The position numbers were made by a program, and so were the translations under genes. Under the pieces are notes generated by a model. It did not search any database, was not told the origin of the DNA, and worked only from the letters and a program-made list of their open reading frames with translations. From Euglena gracilis (lineage: Eukaryota; Euglenida; Euglenophyceae; Euglenales), in the NCBI GenBank assembly GCA_039621445.1, contig CP154956.1, positions 47,597,291-47,661,290 of the forward strand: a stretch of 64,000 nt of DNA. The letters run 5' to 3'. Positions within the stretch are counted from its first letter, which is position 1; each line of letters opens with the position of its first letter. This document shows, piece by piece, positions 51,325 to 62,622 of the stretch.

Positions 51325-51458
51325 AAAGGAGAGATGTCCCGGTTTGGGAACATTTCTGCAAGGAAGATGGCAAGCTGGCAAGGCTATGCGTAAATGCCAA
51401 TGTGATAAAGACTTCTTTCAAAGTTTCAAATGTTTCATGTAAAACTCTGTTTTTTTGA
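51325..51458 (+). CDS. Coding-like exon, weakly BED-finger-like
   Basis: After the acceptor TTTTTCTTTTTAG a frame reads RRDVPVWEHFCKEDGKLARL, then CVNANVIKTSFKVSNVSC, to TGA. The VWxHF followed by K-D-G-K and one Cys recalls the start of BED zinc fingers of hAT transposases and host genes, but the second Cys of the usual pair and the His pair are absent. Other frames are also partly open. Confidence 0.3.
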
Positions 51459-52052
51459 TGCCAAATTTTCTGACACGAAATTTTGGGGTCCCCGGCCATG
51501 CTTACGCCGGAGATGTCCATCACCCCGTGTAGACCTCCAGGGCCAGCTGTGCTCCCGTGCCGGGCTGTCGAGGCTGGGTTGTTTGGCACCATGTACGTGT
51601 ACGCCCGCGTGCATCCACGCATACACTGCCAAGAAAAACGTGCACTGAACAGGTTTTTTTTGCAGAAAAATGTTTTTTTCCACGTGTACACCGTCAAAAA
51701 AAACATGTATGGTGACGTTTTTTTTTGAAGCTGTACAAGCTGTACATATGGGCTGAACACAGTTTTCCACAACGCTGTTTCCACAATGCCGTACAGCCTG
51801 GATTGAAAACAGTTTCAATTTATTTCCTAAAAACATGTTTTTATGTGTTCCCCCCCCAATGAAAGGCATTTCCTCAAAATAATGGTCAACGGTCGCAGTT
51901 TCAAATCGTTTCTGTGGAGTTTTGTCAAATAAAACCACCAAGAAACCATTTACCTTACCCTCGTGAAAGAAAATGAAAGATGCTCATGCTTTTGTGGCTC
52001 AAATTCCCCTAATGGACAGCAACACATTTACACTTCTTTGTTTGTTTCATAG
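51459..52052. other. Unassigned sequence
   Basis: Possible intron sequence. No feature recognised apart from short T and A runs. Confidence 0.3.
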
Positions 52053-52208
52053 ATGGCTGGAAAGGCACCCGCAGTTACAGCAGCTGATGTGCGGGTTGCC
52101 AACGAGAAGCAAAGTCGCCTACAGCAGCTTGCAGCTGCCACGGCGGGACGTCAAAGAGAAACAGGGCTCACTGCTGGCGCAGCGTGGGAGAAGGCACGTG
52201 CATTGGAA
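52053..52208 (+). CDS. Candidate exon 'MAGKAPAV', Ala/Gln-rich
   Basis: After the acceptor TTTGTTTCATAG the exon starts MAGKAPAVTAADVRVANEKQ, continues SRLQQLAAATAGRQRETGLT and AGAAWEKARALE, and ends at GAA before GTAGGC. 52 codons, phase 0 at both ends, strongly helical. No family recognised. With 56323-56399 and 57123-57281 it may form one + strand gene, whose intron would contain the 2.74-kb element and the CATA microsatellite. Confidence 0.45.
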
Positions 52209-52470
52209 GTAGGCTTCTGTTTACACCTGTGTGAATGTCGATGAAAATATTTCTCACAGTAGTAATTCCAGAGTGCATTGTGGGTGATGATTGCAACAAA
52301 CAATTTGGGTTTTGCTTTTTTGCTTGGTTCTTAGTCATGTCATTATGTGTTTTTACGTCATTTTTTTCAAATCCCCAATCCAATATATCCAATACATGTA
52401 AATAAATGGAAAATGTCCCCCCCCCTATTGCCCCCCTATTGTCCCTGGGCCCACTGACATACATACATAT
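52209..52470. other. Presumed intron sequence
   Basis: AT-rich; no feature recognised. Confidence 0.3.
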
Positions 52471-52595
52471 ACCTACCTGCCTACCAACCAACCTACCTAC
52501 CTACCTACCTACCTACCTACCTACCTTCCTTCCTACCTGCCTACCTACCTACCTACCTACCTACCTACCTACCTACCTACCTACCTACCTACCTA
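52471..52595. repeat. (CTAC)n microsatellite, left of the insertion
   Basis: About 28 CTAC-type units with CTGC and TTCC variants. The same repeat resumes at 55338 after the element, which therefore inserted into it. Confidence 0.9.
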
Positions 52596-53229
52596 CTTAG
52601 GCGGCCTAACTCGCACTTAAGGTTTTCATTTTTAGCTTGCGCTTTGGCGCAAATTTTCGATTTCTTTGAGACCCGGCGGTAGAACCCACCCTTTTGACCC
52701 TCTGGTTCCGCGGAGACCCTCCACGGTGGTGTGTGCATCATTTTCCGATGTTGGGACCCGGGGAACAGGCCCAATTTTGGTGTTTTTCAGCCTGTGCACC
52801 ATTTTGAAAAAGGTCCAAAACCCTGGGTTTGACCGCCGGGACACGTGAATTTTCCCAAAAATGGGCCGAAACCCCCGTTGCGAGTCCCTCGTTTTTGAAG
52901 CCTCGGCTGTGTTCCCCGGATGGTGCCACACAGTCCAGGTGACAATTGGCCCTTTTTGTTGTTTTTTTTGGGCTCTGCGATGCGTCCGTGAAGGGTTGCC
53001 TGTTGTGGCATCCAGAGGGTGGACTCTACACACACGTTGTGAAAAGTTGGGAAAAACGGCATGTCACAGAGTTGTGATCCCTGGGTGCTTGAAGCGTGAG
53101 GAGCGGTGCAGCGGGAACCACCCTGGTGGGGGGGGTTTGGGGGGACTGAGGGCAAGCCTAGGGACCTCTCCCAACGTCTGGTGAGCAACGCCAGGCCCCA
53201 CACTGCCGGGCACAGAAGGCAATGGTTAT

Positions 53230-53704
53230 GGACATTTGCGCTTAAGCGCAAATTTTTAGCTTGCGCTTAAGCGCAAATTAAAATTTGCGCTTAAGCGCAA
53301 GCTAAAACAGAAGCCGCTGAGTTTGTGGGAGTCCCTCTGATGTGTTATGGTGTGTCGGGGGCCCCTCTCTGCATGGCCAGAGTGCGGGCTTGGTGAAGTA
53401 ATACCTTGCGCCGAAGCGCAAAGCATCATACAAAAAACTGAGAAGTGCAAACACGCGGCTGACGTGTAATGTGGATGAACAAGCAGTGCATTATGTAGGC
53501 ATGTCCCTTGCGCTTCGGCGCAAATGTATTTCCTCACCAAGCCCGCACTCTGGCCATGCAGAGAGAGGGGCCCTCGACACACCGTAACACATCAGAGGGA
53601 CTCCCACAAACTCAGCGGCTTCTGTTTTAGCTTGCGCTTAAGCGCAAATTTTTAATTTGCGCTTAAGCGCAAGCTAAAAAATTTGCGCTTAAGCGCAAAT
53701 GTCC
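53230..53704. repeat. Large internal inverted repeat of the 2.74-kb element
   Basis: About 190-bp arms (53230-53421 and 53508-53704) are nearly identical when inverted. Each starts GGACATTTGCGCTTAAGCGC, holds four of the 16-bp palindromes and contains GTTTGTGGGAGTCCCTCTGA. The 85-bp centre is unique. Confidence 0.9.
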
Positions 53705-54542
53705 TTTTAAATGGCAGATGCATTTGAATGTGTTCGTGCTGTGTGAGAAGGTGGGGGATAGGGGAGAATGGTGAGGAGGGTTTGTGCGCTGCTGTGCCAG
53801 AAGCTGGGTTGGTGCTTTTGAACTATTCAGGTGCTGGGGAGGAAGTGGTTGTTACAATAAGACGAATCGTGGGCGGTAGGCTGTGGTGCCTCAGTGGCCG
53901 TGGTGCCTCAGTGGCCTTGCACTCAGTGCACAAAGTGGGGTTTTTGGGGACGTTGACAGAAAGGCTTTTTCTGCTGAACAATGCCCTCCATCTGCCTCGT
54001 TGCATGTGGCTGTCTGGTGGGTTGCAAAATACCGAAAAAAGGTGTGTCAGCATGTCTTCCCTTCTCCGCCGCTGTTGATGGGCCCTTTCAATTTCTCAAT
54101 TCCATTCGCTCATCCCCAAAGTTCTGTGCTTCAAATCCTGGGCGAGGAAAGGGGGGTGACGAGCTTCTTTAAAACACCCTTTCGACGCCTAAAACTGTTT
54201 CCTCGGCTGTGGTTCCCAGGGTTTATCTGGTACCTGTTCTTTTCCACACACGTATTTTCCGACTTTTAAAAGTCGGCCAAAGAGAAGGGCCCCTCAGGCA
54301 CGCTTAAGTGCGAGGCAAGTGGGAGGAACCTCCGGTACTGGCAGTTGGGTTTACAACGCATAGGACAAGACACGTCTGGCTATCAAGAAGTTGGTGGTTG
54401 TTTTCACAGACCAGGGGGTTGGCTTCCTGTCCCAGGCAAGGTTTCCCTCCATCTGAGCTCTGTCCGCTTTGGTGATGAGATGCTCCCAGGACTGCTCTCT
54501 CCACCCGCAGTGATAAAAATGGAAAATACAACTTGATGGCTG

Positions 54543-54926
54543 TTGCGCCAAAGCGCAATGGGTAATGGAAATTTAAGAGTTACATTGCGCCAAAGCGCAA
54601 GTAGAAATACACTTTTAAAAATTGTAAAAGCAACGCAGCTCTTGCGCCGACGCGCAATGTTGACCAGTTTTAAGTCAACGTGACTGAGAGTAGGCTTCCG
54701 TCCCCCTGTTCTACATTTTTGTGCTCTATCTCCTCTGGTGTTGTTACTCCACCAGGGCCGTTCTCTCCCTGCGTTGTGAGATAAGTATTAAACAGTTATA
54801 TTTGCGCTTCGGCGCAAGCCATGTTCCTTTTGCAATTTTAAAAATTGTATTTCTACTTGCGCTTTGGCGCAAGGTAACTCGTAAATTTCCATTCTTCATG
54901 AGCCTACCCCTTGCGCTTTGGCGCAA
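54543..54926. repeat. Second internal inverted repeat of the 2.74-kb element
   Basis: Arms 54543-54657 and 54802-54926 are inverted and diverged; each holds three 16-bp palindromes plus GCAAGTAGAAATAC and TTTTAAAA segments. A third small hairpin (ATTACAAAAAAGT/ACTTTTTGTAAT) encloses the palindrome at 55016. Confidence 0.8.
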
Positions 54927-55337
54927 ATGGAAACACATGTTGACTCAAAAGTTGTTATCTTTGTGCAAGTGCGGCAATGGTCACCCACGTGTTGAATTAC
55001 AAAAAAGTCAAAAATTTGCGCCAAAGCGCAAATGGTTTTACTTTTTGTAATTTCAAAAATTTGCGCCAAAGCGCAAATGAGTAAGTGGAGTCCCCTCGTT
55101 TCATCACCCGCCGCCTTGTGTTCATGCACACTGGGACCCGGGAGCGCTGTGCCCGTGGACCGTGGAGTTCCCAGTCGTTGCTTTCGTCCCCAGGCCCTGG
55201 GGTGCAGGGAGACACTATTTTCAGACTGTCCTGAGTCTCAGGCCACGGTGGTCGAAAACCAAACTTTTTTTGGGTTTTGCGCGTCGGCGCAAATTTACAG
55301 TCACTTTCAAAGCTAAGTGCGAGTTAGGCCGCCTAAG

Positions 55338-55820
55338 ACCTACCTACCTGCCTACCTACCTACGTTCATACATACAGACAGACAGACAGACAGGCAGACA
55401 GACAGACATACAGACAGACATACACACATACATAAATGCATGCATGCATGCATTCATGCATGCATGCATACATACATACATACATACATACATACATACA
55501 TACATACATACATACATACATACATACATACATACATACATACATACATACATACATACATACATACATACATACATACATACATACATACATACATACA
55601 TACATACATACATACATACATACATACATACATCCATGCATACATACATACATACATACATACATACATACATACATACATACATACATACATACATACA
55701 TACATACATACATACATACATACATACATACATACATACATACATACATACATACATACATACATACATACATACATACATACATACATACATACATACA
55801 TACATACATACATACATACA
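55338..55820. repeat. (CTAC)n, (ACAG)n and long (CATA)n microsatellites
   Basis: CTAC to 55365, ACAG to about 55415, then CATA/CATG to 55820. The long Tyr-Ile-His-Thr frames are artefacts. Confidence 0.95.
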
Positions 55821-55935
55821 GAGCCTCCGCGGAGGCTGGTTACCTGGGAGCCTCCGCGGATGCTGGTTACCTGGAGGCTCTGCAGATCTTTCGTGTAGCC
55901 TCTGCAGAGCCTCTGCGGAACCTCCGCAGAGGCAA
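55821..55935. repeat. GCCTCCGCGGAGGC hairpin cluster
   Basis: GAGCCTCCGCGGAGGCTGG and GGTTACCTGG repeat, followed by several CTCTGCAGAG and CCTCTGCGGAACCTCCGCAG inverted repeats. Confidence 0.75.
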
Positions 55936-56322
55936 TCAAAAGGTGGGATTCCAGTTTTGTGGGAGAGCTGGTTTGAGGAGCATAATTTCCTGAGCTGAAA
56001 CGTGCAAGCAAAAGAAACACATCGAAAATTTTCAAACAAAGCGTTTAACTCGCAGACAAAGGCACATACTTTTTTTGTATAGCAATCCATCTTGCTGGCT
56101 GCATTTGGCTGTGTGCAGTCGTTCCATTGGCTGTCTTCCAAATCAGGATGGATTTCGGAAATTTCACCGGATTGTTCCTTGACAGTCTTTTACGTGCCAA
56201 TGAGGACGTGACTAAACGCTGGGCGACAAGCATTGGAGTAGGTGCAGTTATGACAGGGATGCCTGGGCTACCGTCCTTGTTCAACATACTGCACTGCCCA
56301 GACATTTTGTCGAAGTAAACAG
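55936..56322. other. Unassigned, presumed intron
   Basis: Frames of 63 (+) and 101 (-) codons overlap here (56045-56350). Both have protein-like stretches and neither has a recognised domain. Confidence 0.3.
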
Positions 56323-56399
56323 AAGCCAGGTTGGAAGCTGAAGAGAGCAATTTGGAGGAACAGCAGCGTCTTCAAGCAAAATTGGCACAGCGCTCGCAG
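56323..56399 (+). CDS. Candidate coiled-coil exon
   Basis: After AAACAG the exon encodes ARLEAEESNLEEQQRLQAKL, then AQRSQ, ending at a CAG/GTGGAT donor in phase 0. The heptad-like Leu spacing and Glu/Gln content predict a coiled coil. The phase-0 end joins in frame to the exon at 57123. Confidence 0.45.
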
Positions 56400-57122
56400 G
56401 TGGATGTCAAAAACCTGGTGTGCATTTTCTTATGCCTTCCGCAGTTTGAATTCATTTTGTGGATACATATTTTCGCATTTTGAATATATTTTGTGGCCCC
56501 CATGTACACTTTTCTGCTGGAGAGGGCCTTCAAAAACTCTCACGGGTTGGGAAGTATTTTCTTCGTGCCACTGTACATCTTATAAACCCTGATGTGTATT
56601 TTGATAAGATTTGGGGAACATGCTGATTCCAAAATTATGCAATTTGTTGAACCAAAAAAATTCAAAATTTTGGCAAAAAAGTCTCAGAGGAAATCAGGCC
56701 AAAAATGCAGATTTTCAAATCGAAGAAATTTACCAGCAAAAATAATAAAAAAGCTGAGAAAAAAAAATTCCAGAAATAATAACAATTTTGCCCAGATTGA
56801 AAAACACAAAAAAATGGGGAAAAAATGCGGTTGCAACCCCTCCAATTAAACATCTGCCACCTTGGACCAATGCAAATGCTCATCCACAGTTGTGAATGAA
56901 TACTCATTAACAAGTGGATCTGTTTTCATAACATGCAGACAAGACAGACAGACAGGGGAGCTTCTGAAGGAGTTTATCCAACTTTTGTTTTTTTTGTGTT
57001 TTTTTTGGTTATCTTTTGTGTCGCGTTTTTCGAGGGTTCATGTTGCCCCCTTGGCTTGACACGGATTGGCAAGGTTCGTCACTTCATAAAGATTCCCCTG
57101 ATTCAGCTTGTTTTTCTCTCAG
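56400..57122. other. Presumed intron
   Basis: AT-rich, 723 bp, begins GTGGAT and ends TTTTTCTCTCAG. Confidence 0.35.
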
Positions 57123-57281
57123 AGTGTAGCAGCTATTTGCCCTCCAGCACCCATTTTGGCAACCAGTTCTCACGCTGGAGAGAATCATGTGTTGTTGGTT
57201 TCTGCCAATGACAAAGCTCCTGCAGCCCAGGAGCACATCAAAGATGGAACCCATGCAGACCATATTTCACCAGCTGCCTAA
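57123..57281 (+). CDS. Candidate terminal exon
   Basis: After the strong acceptor TTTTTCTCTCAG a phase-0 frame of 52 codons plus TAA reads SVAAICPPAPILATSSHAGE, NHVLLVSANDKAPAAQEHIK and DGTHADHISPAA. It joins in frame to the coiled-coil exon at 56323. No domain is recognised; the product would end in a hydrophilic tail. Confidence 0.45.
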   Translation, partial: SVAAICPPAPILATSSHAGENHVLLVSANDKAPAAQEHIKDGTHADHISPAA

Positions 57282-57997
57282 AATTGTACTCAAGTGGTGT
57301 TGGTTGCCACAAAATGTTTTGGGTGAGTTCACACTAGATTTTCAGGTGGATTTTCTGTCACAAACCCGGCGGCCCAAACGCCAGTTTTTTTTAGAAAAAG
57401 CTCTGCTGTCCCAACGCATTCAATGAAAGTTCTACAGAAAAAATGGTTGAGAAAATGGCAATATTTGGGGGAAAATGGGCCAGCTTCGGGGGGGGGGGGA
57501 GTGATTTTTGGCTTCTTTGGACCAACGTCCAAAACGGCAAAAAAAATGCCTTTTTTGATTTTAATTTTGACCTTGTTCAAGCCCCAGTCTGACCCTTGGT
57601 CGGCCCTTGGACCGGGCGGTCCTTAAGGGGTGGCCCTTAACGGAAAAAAAGAAAAATCCCGTCCCTTATGGAATGCCCTGACTCATGGTTACAAGGGATT
57701 TTGTTATTTTAAAGCCCTCGACAGTTGAGAAACGAAAGGGATTTGCTGCCTGACGTATTTGCAATGGTTTTGCTCCCTTCTCCTTGTTCTCCATGGGAAT
57801 TTTTTGTTTGTCGTGTCTACTGGCGGGGGGGGGGGGCTTAAAAATCTTCAAAAACATACCCCGTTGGTACAATACAGTGTTGAGTCGATAGATTTGGTCA
57901 ATTAACTCAATAGTGGACCAGTTTTAATTTTTGAAAATTAAAGTTTGGGCCACCAGAGGGGTTTTCCAACACCCTCTGCTCGCTGTTTTCTTTGTTT
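57282..57997. other. Unassigned sequence with a GGCGGTCCTTAAGG end
   Basis: GGGCGGTCCTTAAGGGGTGG at 57604 matches the 40676 MITE end; only one end is present. No gene supported. Confidence 0.35.
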
Positions 57998-59639
<1,642 letters not shown>

Positions 59640-59980
59640 ACTGGCTTCAGACACAGAGAGCGTCACCAAGCTCATTCAGTTGACGTCAGACTTCTCCAAG
59701 CCACCTCCAATCCTGCTCGTCCTCGGCGAGAGACTGCGACCCAAGTTGCTCCACGTGCACCTCCCAGGGTGCCGCCGAAGTTGAATTGTGTCAACAAATT
59801 CGTCCAAACCAATGCCTTTGTAAGGACACCTCGGAAGAAGCCGAAGAATTGGGGGATCCTTGGCGGGGCGCTGTGGCTCCATCCCCCCTACGTGGTGGTG
59901 ACAGCCCAGAGCACCGCCGTCCCTCGCTTCGTGGCCAGAGGCTTCTGTTCAACGCATTTTCAGCTAAGGTCAGATGAAAC
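59640..59980 (+). CDS. GC-rich coding-like block, frame uncertain
   Basis: After CACTGGCTTCAG all three frames stay open for 45-100 codons. One reads SVTKLIQLTSDFSKPPPILL, another SSSARDCDPSCSTCTSQGAA, then EVELCQQIRPNQCLCKDTSE, up to an AAGGTCAG donor. A rise in GC over the neighbours suggests an exon. It may belong to the gene ending at 61126. Confidence 0.35.
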
Positions 59981-60064
59981 CTCTCCCCGGCTGCATCTTC
60001 GAATTTTCGTCCCAACCTTCTGTACAGGTGAGGGCTATCCATAAGTGATAAATTGTTATTTTTT

Positions 60065-60385
60065 TTCGTCAAGGACCGCCCCTGAAGGACCGGCTTTGGG
60101 CCAAAGGGCCAGCCAACGGCTGGTTGGGCGGTGGAATGGGATCAAAACTTAAAAGGGGGTGGGATGGGGTAAAACACATTTTTTCGAAGTTTTGGGTGGA
60201 TGGGCGATGGTCCAAAAAAGGATGCCAAGATGCCAGGATGCCATCACTTTCCCCCATAAGTTGACCCGTTTTTGTCAAAATATGGCCACTTTTGGCCATT
60301 TTTCCGGTGAATTTTTCATTGAATGCGGGAAAAGAACATTTTTTTTGCCATACCAACCCCTCCCTTCGGGACACCCCGGAGTTGG
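60065..60385. mobile_element. Diverged GGCGGTCCTTAAGG element remnant
   Basis: CAAGGACCGCCCC and a long internal segment (TTTTGGGTGGATGGGCGATGG to CCGGTGAATTTTTCA) align with 40676-40989. The ends are decayed. It may lie in an intron of the surrounding gene. Confidence 0.6.
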
Positions 60386-60410
60386 GGATGGGCCCCTGGC
60401 TCGCCAAAGG

Positions 60411-60671
60411 CCTCTGCCAGCGGAGGGCACCCACCGCGACTACTCTGCGGAGGAGGAGGCGGCGGTGCGGGCCCTGCTGGTGCGGCCCCAGCCGGGGGAG
60501 AGCCGCCCGGGGGAGATGATCGCGGAGGGGGTGGAGCACGACATCCGCATGCGGGTCTCGCGCGAGCCAGTGGAGGTGATCAAGGTCCCCCGCCCCGCGG
60601 CCTTGCGCCTTGCTCCTGCCCTGGGAACAAAGACCCTCAGGGGTTCATGGATGGGCCATGCCATTGCTTAA
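60411..60671 (+). CDS. Candidate exon of a gene ending at 61126
   Basis: The frame reads PAEGTHRDYSAEEEAAVRAL, LVRPQPGESRPGEMIAEGVE and HDIRMRVSREPVEVIKVPRP, then AALRLAPALG. High GC with strong third-position G/C and an acidic then basic pattern look truly coding. A CTCTGCCAG acceptor lies at 60411-60420 and the donor is uncertain. No family recognised. Confidence 0.45.
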   Translation, partial: PLPAEGTHRDYSAEEEAAVRALLVRPQPGESRPGEMIAEGVEHDIRMRVSREPVEVIKVPRPAALRLAPALGTKTLRGSWMGHAIA

Positions 60672-60678
60672 CACCTGT

Positions 60679-60774
60679 CCTACCCCACCCCCAGGGGGGT
60701 TGAGTGGCTGGTTTTTTCAGAGTGACTGCCACGTTTTTTTGGCCAAGAGCCCCCCTCCCTGGGGGTGGGGTAGG
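60679..60774. repeat. CCTACCCCACCCCCAGGG hairpin in the presumed intron
   Basis: 18-bp perfect arms (60679-60696 and 60757-60774). GGNTTTTTTCAGAGTGNAC recurs at 60709, 60807 and, weaker, near 61590. Confidence 0.75.
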
Positions 60775-61006
60775 CCCGAAAATAAATAAAAAAAGTGACT
60801 GATTGGTTTTTTCAGAGTGGACAGTGAGTGACCCCCCCCTCCCTCCACGGGGGTCGCTAAGCAATGATATGGTAGGGATCCATATTTGCCAAGGGGGGTT
60901 AGAATAATAATAGTCAGGGGTGAGGTGTCTCCCATTCAGATGGATGGGGACAACCGTTCTGGAAAACGATCGACCCTGAGAAATGAGACCCTCTGTGTGC
61001 CTGCAG

Positions 61007-61126
61007 GTCAGCATGCATTGGATCGGGCAAGACCTGGACATCTCGTGTATTCTGCTGGACGCCGACGCGGGGTTCATTGCGACTGTCTCTTTCCTGCACG
61101 AGGAGTATGCAGGTCCAAAGCGTTGA
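61007..61126 (+). CDS. Candidate terminal exon
   Basis: After the acceptor TGTGTGCCTGCAG a phase-0 frame of 39 codons plus TGA reads VSMHWIGQDLDISCILLDAD, AGFIATVSFLHEEYAGPKR. GC-rich, well-mixed composition. Probably the last exon of the gene whose earlier exon is at about 60421-60620. No domain is recognised. Confidence 0.5.
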   Translation, partial: VSMHWIGQDLDISCILLDADAGFIATVSFLHEEYAGPKR

Positions 61127-61455
61127 TGCCATTCCATCACTTCTCATCTGTGCAGCAGGAGATGGGTTTCCCATAAATTTGTGCCACAAATAATCACGAA
61201 TGATCATGAACCAGCACAAAATTGATGACTCCCCATGAATGATTGTGAACAACCATGAACAACTATAAATGAGATTTTACCCATTTATTACCTTACCTTA
61301 CATTTACCACATTTATGAATGTGCTCTTGTTTGTATCAACCCCTTGTTAATTAACGTCCCTGAAAGAGAAAACGGGGTGACATTCACTCTCCTCTTTGCC
61401 CTCTGCTCCCTGCCACCCTTTCTACCATGCTCTCTCTCCCTTCTCCCCTCTTCTT
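61127..61455. other. Unassigned sequence
   Basis: Short ATGAACAACCATGAACAAC units near 61240. No gene supported. Confidence 0.3.
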
Positions 61456-61459
61456 TCAT

Positions 61460-61518
<59 letters not shown>

Positions 61519-61640
61519 TTTAAGCAACCCCCTGAGGGGATCAGCTGAAACCCAATTAAAGAAACGGGTTGGTTGGGGGTTACGAAGTGAGTGAATTGGT
61601 TTTCAAAAACTGACTGACTGACTGACTGACTGACTGGTAT
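61456..61640. repeat. (AGC)n and (ACTG)n microsatellites
   Basis: About 20 AGC units at 61460-61519 and seven ACTG units at 61610-61637. Confidence 0.95.
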
Positions 61641-62622
61641 TTTGCAAGTGGAAAGTGACCCCTCCCCCAGGCGGCAGTAAGGATGATCTGACCCCCTGAA
61701 GTGCGTAAAAACTGGGGGGGGGGGGCTGCACAGAGATTTTTAAAGGAATGGTTCACCACGGAGCTCTGGCAGCAGAGCGGACTTAAGAAAATTTGACAGC
61801 ACCCCAGGGGGGGTCCAGCCAGCCAGCAGCCTTTTTCCAATCCAGGACCCGTCCGTTATTTATTTCCAGCCGCCTTTTGGGCAGCTGGACTGTAACGTAT
61901 TTTTCGCATTTGGGGTGCAAATATGGGCCAAAAATGAGCGAAAATGGATTTGGCTGGCCAGTAAAATTTTGGAGCCACAAATCGATTTTTTTTTTTGCAT
62001 AATTGACAGTATTCTGGACATTTTTGGACACTTTCGATTTTTTGGTACCTGGTTCGACTTCGGGTCGGGCCCAGCTCCAGCCTGGGACCCCTAGGGGGGG
62101 GGGGGGCAGCCAGCAGCCTTTTTCCAGCCAGCCCAAATTTTCCAGCCTCTGAGCTGGACCCCCCCCTCCAACAACAACAGGGGGTTTGTCGTTAACAAAA
62201 CCTCCTGTCTGGCAGCAGGAACAAGATTATGTGATCTGTGACTTCCAAGAAATCCGTGCGACTGATGAATGGTCAAAATGTCCATGAAATGAATTGTTGA
62301 AAATGCCCAAGATTGCTGACAATTAACCAAAGAACTGGACCACGATCGCCGAGAATGGCCATCTCGAATTGAGCTTGGCTCCAGAACAGAGATTTTTTTA
62401 AGTTCCGTGACCCAGGGGGGGGGGTCCCAGCCGATGCCCCCCCCCCAGGGGAGTCGGGCGAGAAGTGGGTACCCTGCCGGAGGCGGGGTTTTCCTCTATT
62501 TTCGGTGCATAGTGGCGATTTTTTTTGCATCCCAAAACCCCCCAGAGCCCCCCCGGGGGGGGGCAGGGGCTGTGTCAGGCTTTCATTTTGTGCGCCACGG
62601 AAATTTTTTTCTGTGCTGCGTG
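61641..62622. repeat. CAGCCAGCAGCCTTTTTCCA direct repeats and unassigned sequence
   Basis: CAGCCAGCAGCCTTTTTCCA occurs at 61817 and 62106, with C/G runs nearby. Positions 62400-62560 hold more C/G runs. TTTGTGCGCCACGGAAATTT at 62588 belongs to the GTGCGCCGCGG array that continues at 63662. No gene supported. Confidence 0.5.

Larger units (their letters stand above)
52596..55337. mobile_element. 2.74-kb terminal-inverted-repeat element with 18 TTGCGC-N4-GCGCAA palindromes
   Basis: CTTAGGCGGCCTAACTCGCA, then CTTA (52596-52619), is perfectly inverted at 55314-55337. Flanks on both sides are (CTAC)n, so the duplication is ambiguous (ACCTACCT is possible). The palindrome TTGCGC-N4-GCGCAA starts at 52637, 53236, 53261, 53285, 53406, 53508, 53632, 53657, 53683, 54543, 54585, 54642, 54802, 54857, 54911, 55016, 55061 and 55277. 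The four central bases vary (TTTG, TTAA, CAAA, CGAA, TTCG, CGAC, GTCG). I saw none elsewhere in the window. No convincing ORF. Nested inverted repeats are listed separately. Confidence 0.9.

Noticed and set aside
53728-54078. A 116-codon frame inside the palindrome-rich element as its transposase
   Set aside because: No catalytic motif, no splice context and unconvincing composition.
56045-56350. A 101-codon minus-strand gene
   Set aside because: It overlaps + strand frames of similar quality, and no domain or start context favours it.
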